Shown here in pieces: positions 1 through 8,579 of a stretch of DNA of 64,000 bases. The DNA is taken from positions 372,001 to 436,000 of the forward strand of contig NZ_VKKZ01000020.1 of NCBI RefSeq assembly GCF_008271745.1, read 5' to 3'. The translations under genes were made by a program, and so were the position numbers. The stretch is from Rufibacter glacialis (GTDB lineage: Bacteria; Bacteroidota; Bacteroidia; Cytophagales; Hymenobacteraceae). A model generated the notes under the pieces. It made no database searches. It saw nothing but the letters and a program-made list of their open reading frames with translations, and was not told the DNA's origin. Position 1 is the stretch's first letter. Each line of letters begins with the position of its first letter.

Positions 1-172
1 CGGATGAAACCCGCATGACGGACACTTCCGACTACATTTCTCCCTTGAGTTTCCTGGGATATTTTCCAAAGTTGTGTTTCTGGAAAGATTCATGACGCGC
101 CTGCACCAGCAGAACCAAGTCATCAAAAAAGGAGTGGAATCAATTCAATGGAAAGCCGTCTTGCAACAGTAA
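1..172 (+). pseudogene. SRPBCC-family protein, 3' end, frameshifted
   Basis: The left edge cuts a gene whose frame from position 3 reads TRMTD...YTSPLSFLG, the C-terminal part of small SRPBCC (START-like fold) proteins. After the Gly codon near 57 this frame runs into garbled sequence and a stop. The frame starting at 59 (IFSKVVFLERFMTRL...) continues the expected C-terminus to the TAA at 170-172. One missing base at about 57-59 joins the two halves. It may be a real lesion or a sequencing error. A second decayed copy of the family lies at 6561-6979. The biochemical role of these proteins is unknown; the fold usually binds hydrophobic ligands. Confidence 0.6.
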
Positions 173-215
173 AAGATTTTAAAGTAGTCACAACCCTATA
201 AGGTTTTGAACTCTT

Positions 216-250
216 TAGGTCCTGGTTTAAAAAATCAGGCCTAAAACGAT
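216..250. repeat. Copy of dispersed intergenic repeat
   Basis: This copy has the pattern CCTGGTTT, an A-run, TCAGGCC and TAAAACG. Similar blocks (GCCTG, T-run, A-run, AGGCC, AAAAC) recur between genes throughout the window. Confidence 0.5.
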
Positions 251-354
251 GTAGGCAGGTTCTTTCTATTAGAAAAGAGTAAATTCAATATAGGATTTTC
301 CTAATTTTTGAGTAACATTAGACCAAAATAAGCCACTCCTCACCTGCCTTCACC

Positions 355-1164
355 ATGGACAAACTTACCACCTACAACCAAAGACTTCTAGCCATCATAG
401 GGACCTTGATTGTGGGTAGCTTGTTAGTGATTGTCCTTATTGGGGTTTTTCTTTTAGGATCAGATTTGTTCAGATCCCGCAGTTCAGATGATTCTGAAGA
501 AAGTAGTTCCCGGGATTCTTTTAGCCTCAGAACTTCCGCCACCAGGCCCGAAGAAACGAAAAAACAGCAGACAGTAACTTTTGAATCTCCCGACCTTCTG
601 GACTCGGCGAAACAACTCTACCTCATTCCGGTTTCCATGACCAACCCTGACCAGGAAAATGACACCGACACTTACACAGAAATCGTCACCTCAGAAGTAA
701 GCTCTTCCAGATCAGAATATAGGAATTACCAAGGCACTTACCGCAACATCATTATCTACAACCAACCTGCCGGAAATAACCAAGTGGTATTTAATAAGCT
801 GGTCCATATCAATGATTTCAGAAGCTACCAGCTCAAAGGCAATTACTTCCTCCTGATCAAGGCCTCAGCCCAGGACACTGACAAAAATGGCAGTCTGAAC
901 AATAATGACTTGCAGGCTTTCTATCTCTATGACGTAGAAGCCAAACAACTCCAGGAAATCAGCTTTCCCCACATGGGACTAAAGGAATACACCATCTTGC
1001 ACGGATCAGACGAGATCTCCCTCACCTTTGGCGTAGACCAGAACCAGAACGGAAAGCTGCGGGAGGAGCCTACCGTGCTCAAGAAGTACTCACTCACCAC
1101 CAGAAACGCTACAGATCTCCTAGACACAAGACTAGTGAAGCAGTTGCAGCAGATAGGCATTTAG
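355..1164 (+). CDS. Membrane-anchored protein with EF-hand-like loops, unknown function
   Basis: The 269-aa product has a short N-terminal segment, one strongly hydrophobic helix at about residues 11-34, a Ser/Asp/Glu-rich linker (about 40-70) and a soluble domain, presumably extracytoplasmic. Two loops resemble Ca2+-binding EF-hand/dockerin loops: DTDKNGSLNNND at about 174-185 and DQNQNGKLREE at about 228-238. The second lies in the C-terminal third. No catalytic family is recognised. The gene stands alone, with about 180 bp upstream and a dispersed repeat just after the stop. Calcium binding is inferred from motif spacing only. Confidence 0.75.
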   Translation: MDKLTTYNQRLLAIIGTLIVGSLLVIVLIGVFLLGSDLFRSRSSDDSEESSSRDSFSLRTSATRPEETKKQQTVTFESPDLLDSAKQLYLIPVSMTNPDQENDTDTYTEIVTSEVSSSRSEYRNYQGTYRNIIIYNQPAGNNQVVFNKLVHINDFRSYQLKGNYFLLIKASAQDTDKNGSLNNNDLQAFYLYDVEAKQLQEISFPHMGLKEYTILHGSDEISLTFGVDQNQNGKLREEPTVLKKYSLTTRNATDLLDTRLVKQLQQIGI

Positions 1165-1173
1165 ATTCTGTTT

Positions 1174-1206
1174 AGGGCCTGTTATTCAAAAAAGGGCCAT
1201 AAAACA
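1174..1206. repeat. Copy of dispersed intergenic repeat
   Basis: GCCTG, T-rich centre, A-run, GGGCC and AAAACA, about 10 bp after the stop of the preceding gene. Same pattern as the copies at 216, 9925, 21568 and 40613. Confidence 0.5.
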
Positions 1207-1453
1207 ATTGGCGATTTCCGCCTCTGAAATGGTGAACGAGCCTATTTCTCTTTTGACTTTCCCCTATCCTGCATTACATTGGGAATTCTTCTTTCTGCCA
1301 GCATAATATCTGTTCATCCCATCAGGTTTTGGGAGTAATAGAGATTGTTTTCAGCAGAAAAAGAGCTTTGTTTGCCTATTAATTCGGTGTACAGGAGGCA
1401 ACCTGCTAGGTCTTATTGACCAGCCAAAGACCTACTGAAACCGACCTTTTCCC

Positions 1454-4396
1454 ATGAGCCCAGAGAAATTACAGTACCTTGCCAGTAAGCTGGAGGGAGA
1501 ATTCCACTTTGACAACACCATGCGTACGCTTTACGCGACAGACGCCTCGGCTTACCGCGAGGTGCCCTTGGCCGTGGCATTCCCCAAAAACATAGCCGAC
1601 CTTAAAACCCTTATTTCCTTTGCCCGGCTGGAAGGTACTTCCTTAATTCCGCGCACGGCAGGCACGTCTTTGGCGGGTCAGGTAGTGGGCAGCGGCATAG
1701 TAGTGGACGTTTCGCGCACGTTCACCAAGATTCTGGAAGTAAACCCTGAAGAAGGCTGGGTGCGCGTGGAGCCGGGCGTGATACGCGATGAACTGAACCT
1801 GTTCCTGCGGCAGCATGGCCTGTACTTCGGGCCGGAGACGTCAACCGCTAACCGTGCCATGATTGGCGGTATGGTGGGCAACAACTCCTGCGGCTCTAAC
1901 TCTATTGTGTACGGCAGTGCGCGCGAACACCTGCTCAGCGTGAAAGCGATTCTGAGCGATGGTACTGAAGCCGAGTTCAGCGCATTGACTTTAGAAGAGT
2001 TTGAGGCAAAATGCCGCGGCGAGAATACCAGCGGTGACTTAGAGACGCGCATTTACCAGGCCACCAAGGCCATGCTGAGCCACGGACAAACTCAGGAGAA
2101 CATCCGCGCAGAGTTTCCGAAGCCCAGCGTGCAGCGCCGGAACACCGGATATGCCATTGACCTATTGCTGGAAACCGAGCCGTTTACCCAAGGCAAAGAG
2201 CATTTCAACTTCTGTAAACTGATTGCCGGTTCTGAGGGTACGCTGGCGTTCCTCACCGAGATAAAACTGCACGCCGATCCGCTTCCGCCGAAGGAAATTG
2301 GTTTGCTGTGTATCCACTGCGAGACCGTAGATGAATCCCTCAGGGCGAATCTGGTGGCACTGCACCATAACCCCAGCGCGAGTGAACTCATGGACCACTA
2401 CGTGCTGGAGTGTACCAAAACCAACATTGAGCAGAGCCAGAACCGCTTCTTCGTGAAAGGTGACCCGGGCGCTATTCTGGTGGTGGAATTTACTGACCAT
2501 ACCCAGGCCGCCATTCAGGAACGGGCGAACGCGCTGATCAAAGACTTAGAAGAAAACAAACTGGGCTACCACTATCCGCTGGTGCTGGGCACTGATACCA
2601 AGAAAGTATGGACCCTAAGAAAAGCAGGCCTCGGGTTGTTGTCTAACATCCCCGGTGATGCCAAACCAGTGGCGGTCATTGAAGATACGGCGGTAGATGT
2701 GGCAGACCTGCCGGAGTTCATCCGGGAGTTTAACCTTACGCTGGAGCAGTACGGCTTGTACTGCGTGCACTATGCCCACGCGGGTACCGGTGAGCTGCAC
2801 CTTCGGCCTATCATTGACCTGAAGACCGAGGAAGGCAACCAACTGTTCCGGGACATTGCCACCGAGATTGCCCACCTAGTGAAGAAATACCGCGGTTCTT
2901 TGAGCGGTGAGCACGGCGATGGCCGTCTGCGCGGCGAGTTTATCCCGTTCATGATTGGTGCCGAAAACTATAAGCTGCTGGAAGAAGTAAAGCGCGTGTG
3001 GGACCCGGGCAACATCTTCAACCCGGGCAAGATTGTGAACACGCCGTCTATGAATACCTTCCTGCGCTATGAACCCGGACAGGAGACCCCGGAATTTGAT
3101 ACGGTGTTCAAGTTCAGCCAGGCGGGAGGCGTGCTCAGAGCCGCCGAGCTTTGCAACGGCTCCGGCGACTGCCGCAAAACGCACCTCACCGGCGGTACCA
3201 TGTGCCCCAGCTACATGGTCACCCGCAACGAGAAAGACACTACCCGCGGAAGGGCCAACGTGATGCGTGAGTTCCTGACCCGCTCCCCAAAAGCCAACCG
3301 CTTTGACCACCATGAAATCAAGGATGCCATGGACCTGTGCCTTTCCTGCAAAGGCTGCAAGTCTGAGTGCCCTTCTAACGTAGACGTCGCCAAGCTGAAA
3401 GCCGAGTTCCTGCAGCATTACTATGATGCCAACGGTATTCCATTCCGGACGCGCCTCATCTCTAATTTCAATAACGCGAACAAACTGGCCTCGCTCCTGC
3501 CGGGTGCCTACAACCTGCTCTTCAAAAACGATTTCACGGCCAAAGCCTTCAAGAAAGCCGTAGGTTTTGCGCCAGAGCGTACGTTGCCGTTGCTGCACAA
3601 AACCACGTTGCGTAGCTGGTTTAAGAAGCACCAGCAAGAGAAACTGAAGGAGTGCAAGACCTTCAAAAAGAAGGTGTACCTGTTCTGCGACGAGTTCACC
3701 AACTACAATGACACGCCCATTGGTATTAAAGCGGTGCTGCTGCTGGAGAAACTGGGCTATGAGGTGGTGCTACCAGAGCACGAAGAAAGTGGCCGTACGT
3801 ACTTGTCTAAGGGTCTGGTGCGCGAAGCCAAGAAACTGGCCCAGAAGAACGTGGCTATGCTGCACAAACTAATCTCTTCTGAGACGCCGCTCATCGGCAT
3901 TGAACCCAGCTGTATCCTCTCCTTCCGGGATGAATACCTTGATCTGGTAGACGAAGACCAACTGGAAGATGCCAAAAAGCTTTCTATCCACTGCCTGCAG
4001 TTTGATGAGTTCATTGCGCGTGAAATCCTGAACAAGAACATTGAGAAGGATCTCTTCAAAGACGAGGCCCGCCTGATTAAACTGCACGGCCACTGCCACC
4101 AGAAGGCGCTTTCCAGCGTGCTGTACACCCAGCAGATGCTGAGCTTACCGGCCAACTACAAGGTAGAAGTGATTCCCTCGGGTTGTTGCGGTATGGCTGG
4201 CTCCTTCGGGTATGAAGCCGAGCACTACGAGGTCTCCATGAAAGTAGGCGAACTGGTGCTCTTCCCTACCGTCCGCCAACAACCCGCCGATGTCATCATC
4301 GCCGCCCCCGGCACCAGCTGCCGCCATCAAATCCACGACGGCACCGGCAGAGACGCCCAGCACCCGATTGAGGTGTTGTATGAGGCGTTGAGGTAG
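1454..4396 (+). CDS. FAD-binding and Fe-S D-2-hydroxyacid dehydrogenase (YdiJ-like)
   Basis: This 980-aa protein fuses an FAD-linked oxidase to a GlcF-type iron-sulfur/CCG region. It resembles E. coli YdiJ (D-2-hydroxyglutarate dehydrogenase, about 1018 aa) and D-lactate dehydrogenases. The PCMH-type FAD domain shows RTAGTSLAGQ at about 67-76 and GGMVGNNSCGS near 138-148. SGEHGDGR lies near 484, at the end of the FAD-oxidase C-terminal domain. Fe-S ligands include CLSCKGCKSECP near 627-638 plus CNGSGDC and GGTMCP around 566-586. CCG-type motifs follow: EPSC near 816, GHCHQK near 879, GCCGMAGSFGYE near 910. It probably oxidises a D-2-hydroxyacid to the 2-oxoacid and passes electrons to the respiratory chain. 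The substrate cannot be told from sequence. Confidence 0.9.
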   Translation: MSPEKLQYLASKLEGEFHFDNTMRTLYATDASAYREVPLAVAFPKNIADLKTLISFARLEGTSLIPRTAGTSLAGQVVGSGIVVDVSRTFTKILEVNPEEGWVRVEPGVIRDELNLFLRQHGLYFGPETSTANRAMIGGMVGNNSCGSNSIVYGSAREHLLSVKAILSDGTEAEFSALTLEEFEAKCRGENTSGDLETRIYQATKAMLSHGQTQENIRAEFPKPSVQRRNTGYAIDLLLETEPFTQGKEHFNFCKLIAGSEGTLAFLTEIKLHADPLPPKEIGLLCIHCETVDESLRANLVALHHNPSASELMDHYVLECTKTNIEQSQNRFFVKGDPGAILVVEFTDHTQAAIQERANALIKDLEENKLGYHYPLVLGTDTKKVWTLRKAGLGLLSNIPGDAKPVAVIEDTAVDVADLPEFIREFNLTLEQYGLYCVHYAHAGTGELHLRPIIDLKTEEGNQLFRDIATEIAHLVKKYRGSLSGEHGDGRLRGEFIPFMIGAENYKLLEEVKRVWDPGNIFNPGKIVNTPSMNTFLRYEPGQETPEFDTVFKFSQAGGVLRAAELCNGSGDCRKTHLTGGTMCPSYMVTRNEKDTTRGRANVMREFLTRSPKANRFDHHEIKDAMDLCLSCKGCKSECPSNVDVAKLKAEFLQHYYDANGIPFRTRLISNFNNANKLASLLPGAYNLLFKNDFTAKAFKKAVGFAPERTLPLLHKTTLRSWFKKHQQEKLKECKTFKKKVYLFCDEFTNYNDTPIGIKAVLLLEKLGYEVVLPEHEESGRTYLSKGLVREAKKLAQKNVAMLHKLISSETPLIGIEPSCILSFRDEYLDLVDEDQLEDAKKLSIHCLQFDEFIAREILNKNIEKDLFKDEARLIKLHGHCHQKALSSVLYTQQMLSLPANYKVEVIPSGCCGMAGSFGYEAEHYEVSMKVGELVLFPTVRQQPADVIIAAPGTSCRHQIHDGTGRDAQHPIEVLYEALR

Positions 4397-4398
4397 GA

Positions 4399-4443
4399 GT
4401 TCTGTTTTGGAGGTGTATTTGTAAAAACAGCCTTAAAACAGAA
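4399..4443. repeat. Dispersed intergenic repeat at the left island border
   Basis: A GTTCTGTTTTGG...AAAACAGCCTTAAAACAG block follows the dehydrogenase stop. It is the last sequence of normal composition before the AT-rich stretch, so it marks the left edge of the putative island. Confidence 0.4.
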
Positions 4444-4595
4444 ACTTTATTATATCATCACTGATATTATGTTTGATATCACAATCTAAATTATTAAAAA
4501 TTGATTAAGTGTTTTAATATTCCATATATTAAATTAAACTTACTCTACTTACAACTTGGTTAGTGTTAATAATAAAACTTTGATTAAAATTAAAT

Positions 4596-5816
4596 ATGAG
4601 ACTTAAAAATTTAATATTAAAAAATATTGGCCCCTTCAAGGAGGCTGTACTAGATTTTATTTCTAATGAACGAGAATTAGAATACCCACCCGTTATATGT
4701 ATAACAGGCGAAAATGGAACAGGAAAATCAATCATATTAGATGCTATTCGAGCCTTATTTGAAGGACGATTTAAAAGTATAGAAAGAGAAATTGCATCTG
4801 CAGAGAATTTTCTAATAGAAACAAATTTAATCATAAATGAATCTAACAAAATTTTCTCCACCTCCAGAAAGTATGAAAGAAACGAAAGCTTTGATACTAA
4901 TGATATGAATATAAATCAATTGTTTCATTCTCAGTTCGAACCAAAATACAAAAAAGATTTCATACTAGATTATTGGACATCAAAATTGTCTAATGATAGT
5001 TTCAGCATTAATAGCATTACAACTGTTGAAGCAAAAAAATACTTAGATGAATCACTATCTGGAATTCACAAAAATATAGACCTATCAAAACTCATTTCAT
5101 TTTTCGACTACTTAAAGGATAGCACAAACGAACAAGAAAAAGAATTAGGCAGCTCCTTATATTCCTTATTGGAAAAAATTATTAATTTATCTATATCACA
5201 TGGAAAACTATCTCACGTATCAAGAATAAATTTAAAACCAATTATAAAAATTGGAAACAATGAGGTGTCACTAGATAAATTAAGCAGCGGCAATCTTTAC
5301 CTAATACAACGATTTACAAGTTTATTAAGTCAAGTATATTCTATTTGCACTTTAAACAACAAGCCTATTGCTGATTATAAAAATATAAAAGGTCTATTAC
5401 TTATAGATGAGGCTGAAAACCACTTACACCCTAAATGGCAAAAAGTTTTTCTATCAAATATACTTACCCTATTCCCCAAGCTTCAAATTATCGTTTCAAC
5501 ACATTCTCCGTTTATTGTCTCTTCAATCCTAAATACTCGAGTTTATGTATGTAAGAGCCAAGTAGATTATTCGTTAGTTGAGGAAGAAACTGATTATTAC
5601 ATCAACAAACCAATAGAAGAAATTTTACTTAGTCCTCTATTTAACACCAACAACTTTAGTTTTGGAATTTCAATGCTGATTGAAGAAAGAAAGGCGGCTA
5701 TACATAATAACAACACTGAGAAAGTTAAAGAAATTGAAAATCAATTATTAAAGATTAATCCTGAATATTTTAACTACTTAAATTTAGATACAATTTTAAA
5801 ATCTATAAAGAAATGA
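4596..5816 (+). CDS. AAA/SMC-like ATPase of a Septu-like defence pair (PtuA-like)
   Basis: This 406-aa ATP-binding protein of the OLD/ABC-like AAA group has Walker A GENGTGKS at 38-45, a signature-like LSSGNLYLIQR at 229-239, Walker B LLLIDEAE at 267-274 followed by NHLHP, and a switch histidine in STHSPF at 301-306. The nucleotide-binding halves are separated by an insert of about 170 residues. It overlaps the following HNH gene by 4 bp (ATGA), so the two are translationally coupled. An ATPase of this type with an HNH partner is the arrangement of Septu (PtuA-PtuB) and of retron-associated effector pairs. No reverse transcriptase is nearby. Base composition is very AT-rich, which suggests horizontal acquisition. 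The defence role is inferred from family and context. Confidence 0.8.
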   Translation: MRLKNLILKNIGPFKEAVLDFISNERELEYPPVICITGENGTGKSIILDAIRALFEGRFKSIEREIASAENFLIETNLIINESNKIFSTSRKYERNESFDTNDMNINQLFHSQFEPKYKKDFILDYWTSKLSNDSFSINSITTVEAKKYLDESLSGIHKNIDLSKLISFFDYLKDSTNEQEKELGSSLYSLLEKIINLSISHGKLSHVSRINLKPIIKIGNNEVSLDKLSSGNLYLIQRFTSLLSQVYSICTLNNKPIADYKNIKGLLLIDEAENHLHPKWQKVFLSNILTLFPKLQIIVSTHSPFIVSSILNTRVYVCKSQVDYSLVEEETDYYINKPIEEILLSPLFNTNNFSFGISMLIEERKAAIHNNNTEKVKEIENQLLKINPEYFNYLNLDTILKSIKK

Positions 5817-6457
5817 GAGGACTTCACCGACTTCCTGAACCTCAAATCTTAATTGACAAAAAAGAGAATTGGAAAAACAATTTTCTTGCTTCAGGAAATA
5901 AAAGGCCAGATTCAAGTAAATATGCACATAAATCAGTTATAGCTCAATTAAATTCAACAAGTTACTATAAATGTTTTTATTGCGAAACAAAACTTAAAGG
6001 AAGCCCCAAAGAAGTAGACCATCAAATAGAGGTTAGTGTAGATAAAACTCTATCTTTTAAATGGAATAACTTATATTTATCTTGTGACAATTGCAACAAT
6101 AAAGTACCGCATTCCACTATTCCTATTCAAGAAGCACTTGATCCCTGTCATCATACAGATTCTGAGATAAAAGAACATTTAACATTTGATGATGAAATAA
6201 TTTTACCCCGAAATAATTCTGAGTTAGGCTTAAAAACGATTCAAAAGTATAGACTTGACACGGAACTATTAGATAATAGAAGGTTGAAACAAATAAAGAT
6301 ATTCCTTAAGGCATTAATAGAAATAAAAAACAACCAACAAGCAGAGAACAGAAGCACCTTAAATCAAAATGAATTGTCTACTATTCATAGTTTTAAAAGA
6401 AAAGACAATTCTTTCTCAAGAATGTTTGAAGTTATATTGGATAAATATGGTCTTTAA
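5813..6457 (+). CDS. HNH endonuclease of a Septu-like defence pair (PtuB-like)
   Basis: The 214-aa product carries an HNH/zinc-binding nuclease core: CFYC at 54-57, EVDH at 67-70 (putative catalytic His), WNNLYLSC at 84-91 (putative Asn), and CDNC at 91-94. An N-terminal GLHRLPEP segment and a charged C-terminal tail flank it. It resembles the HNH proteins that accompany AAA ATPases in Septu and in retron effector modules. The start codon overlaps the ATPase stop by 4 bp. It is predicted to cut nucleic acid when the ATPase senses infection. An alternative is a housekeeping HNH protein, but the AT-rich setting and pairing argue against it. Confidence 0.8.
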   Translation: MRGLHRLPEPQILIDKKENWKNNFLASGNKRPDSSKYAHKSVIAQLNSTSYYKCFYCETKLKGSPKEVDHQIEVSVDKTLSFKWNNLYLSCDNCNNKVPHSTIPIQEALDPCHHTDSEIKEHLTFDDEIILPRNNSELGLKTIQKYRLDTELLDNRRLKQIKIFLKALIEIKNNQQAENRSTLNQNELSTIHSFKRKDNSFSRMFEVILDKYGL

Positions 6458-6560
6458 ATAAATAGTTTTAAGCGAAAATATATTAAAAAACTTGCAATAT
6501 CTCACTTCATATAAAAGCAATCTAGTGAACTGATAATTTAATAACAATTACATATCTATT

Positions 6561-6979
6561 TTGCCTATTATCACCTACAAAGCCAACAGCTAAGCACAAT
6601 TGGATGTTTTTATAACCTATCCAGAAGAGATGATTTGCATCAGGTTTCTACTGCACAAACAGAAGAGAAGGTCATCAAGGGTGTAGTAGCGGGCTAGATG
6701 GAGTTAGGAGACTCCGTCACGTGGGAAGCAAAACACCTGGGCGTTCGGCAAAGGTTGAGCAGCCACATTACGGCATTTGAACGCCCCTACTTCTTTGCAG
6801 ATGAAATGCTCACCGGCGCTTTCAAAAGCTTCAGGCATGAGCACAGGTTTGAGGCTTTAGCCGGAGAAGCTACCCGCATGACAGATATGTTCCACTATAC
6901 CTCGCCTTTAAGTTTGTTGGGCAAGCTGGCAGATTACCTGTTTCTAAAGCAGTTTAGGCCGCTTCTTAAGCGTAAATGA
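6561..6979 (+). pseudogene. Decayed SRPBCC-family gene between two AT-rich cassettes
   Basis: From about 6605 one frame reads CFYNLSRRDDLHQ, then VIKGVVAG, a TAG stop at 6695-6697, and then MELGDSVTWEAKHLGVRQ through TRMTDMFHYTSPLSLLGK to a premature end. The N-terminus (MPII-like, 6561) is in another frame, the TAG falls inside the conserved domain, and the last 20 or so residues are missing. The residual ORF from 6698 is therefore a fragment, not a gene start. GC content is like the chromosome, unlike both neighbours. The final codons abut the ATG of the next gene at 6976, which marks a recombination seam. Confidence 0.75.
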
Positions 6980-7713
6980 GTAAAAATCAGCAACAAAATA
7001 TTATATATTTTATTCTAGATATGATTTCTTTTTTTAGCAAAAACAAAGGAAGACTTGCAATATGTGAAGACAGTTTAACTGCATCTATTTTTGATTTGCT
7101 CAAGTATTTGCCAGCAGAACTTTTTTGGAATATTTTAAAAAAATCTCTTTACCAAGACAAACTACCTGATCATAGTGGTGAAATTTTAGAATTGCTTTTT
7201 TGGGAAAGATGGAGTCCAAAACATACAAATAATATTAGATTTGTAGAACCTGATATATTTATAAGATATAGGGCCTTTGACATTATTATAGAAGCAAAAC
7301 GATATGATGAATTTCAGCAAAATGATAATCAATTAATTACCCAAATAGCATCATACTACAATGAATTTGGTGAAGAAGGCAAAAATGTTTATTATATACA
7401 ACTTGGAGGATTACACCACAAAGACAATGTCGAAGACAAAAAATACAAGGACAAGTTAATAATAATTTGCAAAACAGATTGGTCAAGAATTCTAAACCAA
7501 GTATCCAAAGAGAGAAGAGCAATTGATCATATTGAAATTACTTCTATAACTCCTTACAAGAGAATTTTAGATGATATCATCAGAGGTTTTGAATTACATC
7601 AGTATTTCAAAAAGACGTGGTTAGAAAACCTGAATAATCGCAACAGAATACATTTTAAAATTACTGAATCATTATTTAATTATGCCAACAGAAATAAAGG
7701 AAATATTAATTGA
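6976..7713 (+). CDS. Putative PD-(D/E)XK nuclease, first gene of an unknown two-gene cassette
   Basis: This 245-aa protein does not match a family I can name. Residues 91-108 read EPDIFIRYRAFDIIIEAK, the spacing of a PD-(D/E)XK nuclease core (Asp93, Glu106, Lys108). Upstream acidic residues (ED at 31-32, GEILE at 68-72) could complete the site, and a Gln-rich helix follows (QNDNQLITQIASYY, about 115-128). No helicase, methylase or DNA-recognition domain is visible. The gene ends 32 bp inside the next ORF, so the two are probably one unit. Composition is AT-rich. The ATG lies exactly where the SRPBCC remnant breaks off, so the native start or promoter may have been altered. Nuclease activity is inferred. 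Confidence 0.65.
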   Translation: MSKNQQQNIIYFILDMISFFSKNKGRLAICEDSLTASIFDLLKYLPAELFWNILKKSLYQDKLPDHSGEILELLFWERWSPKHTNNIRFVEPDIFIRYRAFDIIIEAKRYDEFQQNDNQLITQIASYYNEFGEEGKNVYYIQLGGLHHKDNVEDKKYKDKLIIICKTDWSRILNQVSKERRAIDHIEITSITPYKRILDDIIRGFELHQYFKKTWLENLNNRNRIHFKITESLFNYANRNKGNIN

Positions 7714-8302
7714 TGTACGAAATTCTTTCCGTTTCTTGTTTCAATACCAAAAAAGAGTTTTAGACTTAGTAAGCTATATAGGCAGCAGCTATGGGTTTCG
7801 TTATTCTGGTGGATTCACTAAGTTTAGTGGACCTACACCCAGAAATGGAAAAGGAAGCTTATCAAATTGGGCATGGGATTGGCTACCATTTTACTTCTAC
7901 GAATTTTATTTTGGCAAATTGAACATTGGACAACATGAAATAGCTTTTTCGGTATTTATATTAAATGATACTGGCTTCTTTGCAGCAAATGAACTTTCTA
8001 AAACTAGCAAGACTAAAGTTTCCTCTTTTGAAAGCGCGGAAAATTCAGATACAAAATTAATTTTTGTGGCTGGTAAAAACCTTTGGGAACCTTGGGGAAA
8101 TAATTGGAACACTAGTGACTTTGTTCTCAAAAACTCTGGAATCAAACTAAAGGATGAAAACTCAATTATGATTTTTAAAAGTTATAATTTAGAAGAATTT
8201 ATTAATGAAGACTCTGCTCTGATTAGGTTGAAAGATTTTGAAAGTCATTGCGCACAAAATAATATCCAATTAACTATTATAAAGCGAAATTTTGACAAAT
8301 AA
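7682..8302 (+). CDS. Unknown protein, partner of the putative PD-(D/E)XK nuclease
   Basis: The 206-aa product is from no family I recognise. It is soluble-looking and rich in aromatic residues, with a cluster around SNWAWDWLPFYFYEFYFG (about 61-78), NLWEPWGNNWN near 133-143, and a charged C-terminus. There is no signal peptide, transmembrane helix or zinc motif. The ORF starts 32 bp before the end of the nuclease-like gene in another frame, which suggests translational coupling. Composition is AT-rich like its partner. It could be an immunity, sensor or specificity subunit. This is a guess from the gene arrangement. Confidence 0.65.
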   Translation: MPTEIKEILIDVRNSFRFLFQYQKRVLDLVSYIGSSYGFRYSGGFTKFSGPTPRNGKGSLSNWAWDWLPFYFYEFYFGKLNIGQHEIAFSVFILNDTGFFAANELSKTSKTKVSSFESAENSDTKLIFVAGKNLWEPWGNNWNTSDFVLKNSGIKLKDENSIMIFKSYNLEEFINEDSALIRLKDFESHCAQNNIQLTIIKRNFDK

Positions 8303-8579
8303 AACTTTGAAAAAATCATCAAATTATAACTATCAGCGTATAGTTTTTACTTATTTATAAGCTTAAATAAATACATACAAAAACTTACATAAAACTGCCT
8401 AACTGGATATTTTTACTCTTTATGACCCTATTACTATGTTTCTTATGTTCATAGATTATCTTTTAATAAATTGCATTATTAAGAGTATTAGCAGGAGAAA
8501 TCAGTATAATTAAAAAATCATGGCAGTTTAAATCTATCGTTTTTAGCTTATTTCTCCTTGAAAGGTCTAAAAAGAAATT
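8303..8579. other. AT-rich gene-free stretch
   Basis: This is very AT-rich non-coding sequence after the island's last gene. I see no convincing ORF, hairpin with T-run, or repeat. It ends where normal composition resumes at about 8590. Confidence 0.4.

Noticed and set aside
1678-3637. Several antisense ORFs inside the dehydrogenase
   Set aside because: High-GC shadow frames; the sense frame carries FAD and Fe-S motifs throughout.
6698-6979. Intact 93-aa gene
   Set aside because: The conserved SRPBCC domain continues upstream through a TAG stop and a frame break, so this is the remainder of a pseudogene.
4596-8302. Retron or toxin-antitoxin system
   Set aside because: No reverse transcriptase, structured RNA template or short antitoxin-like ORF was seen around the cassettes.
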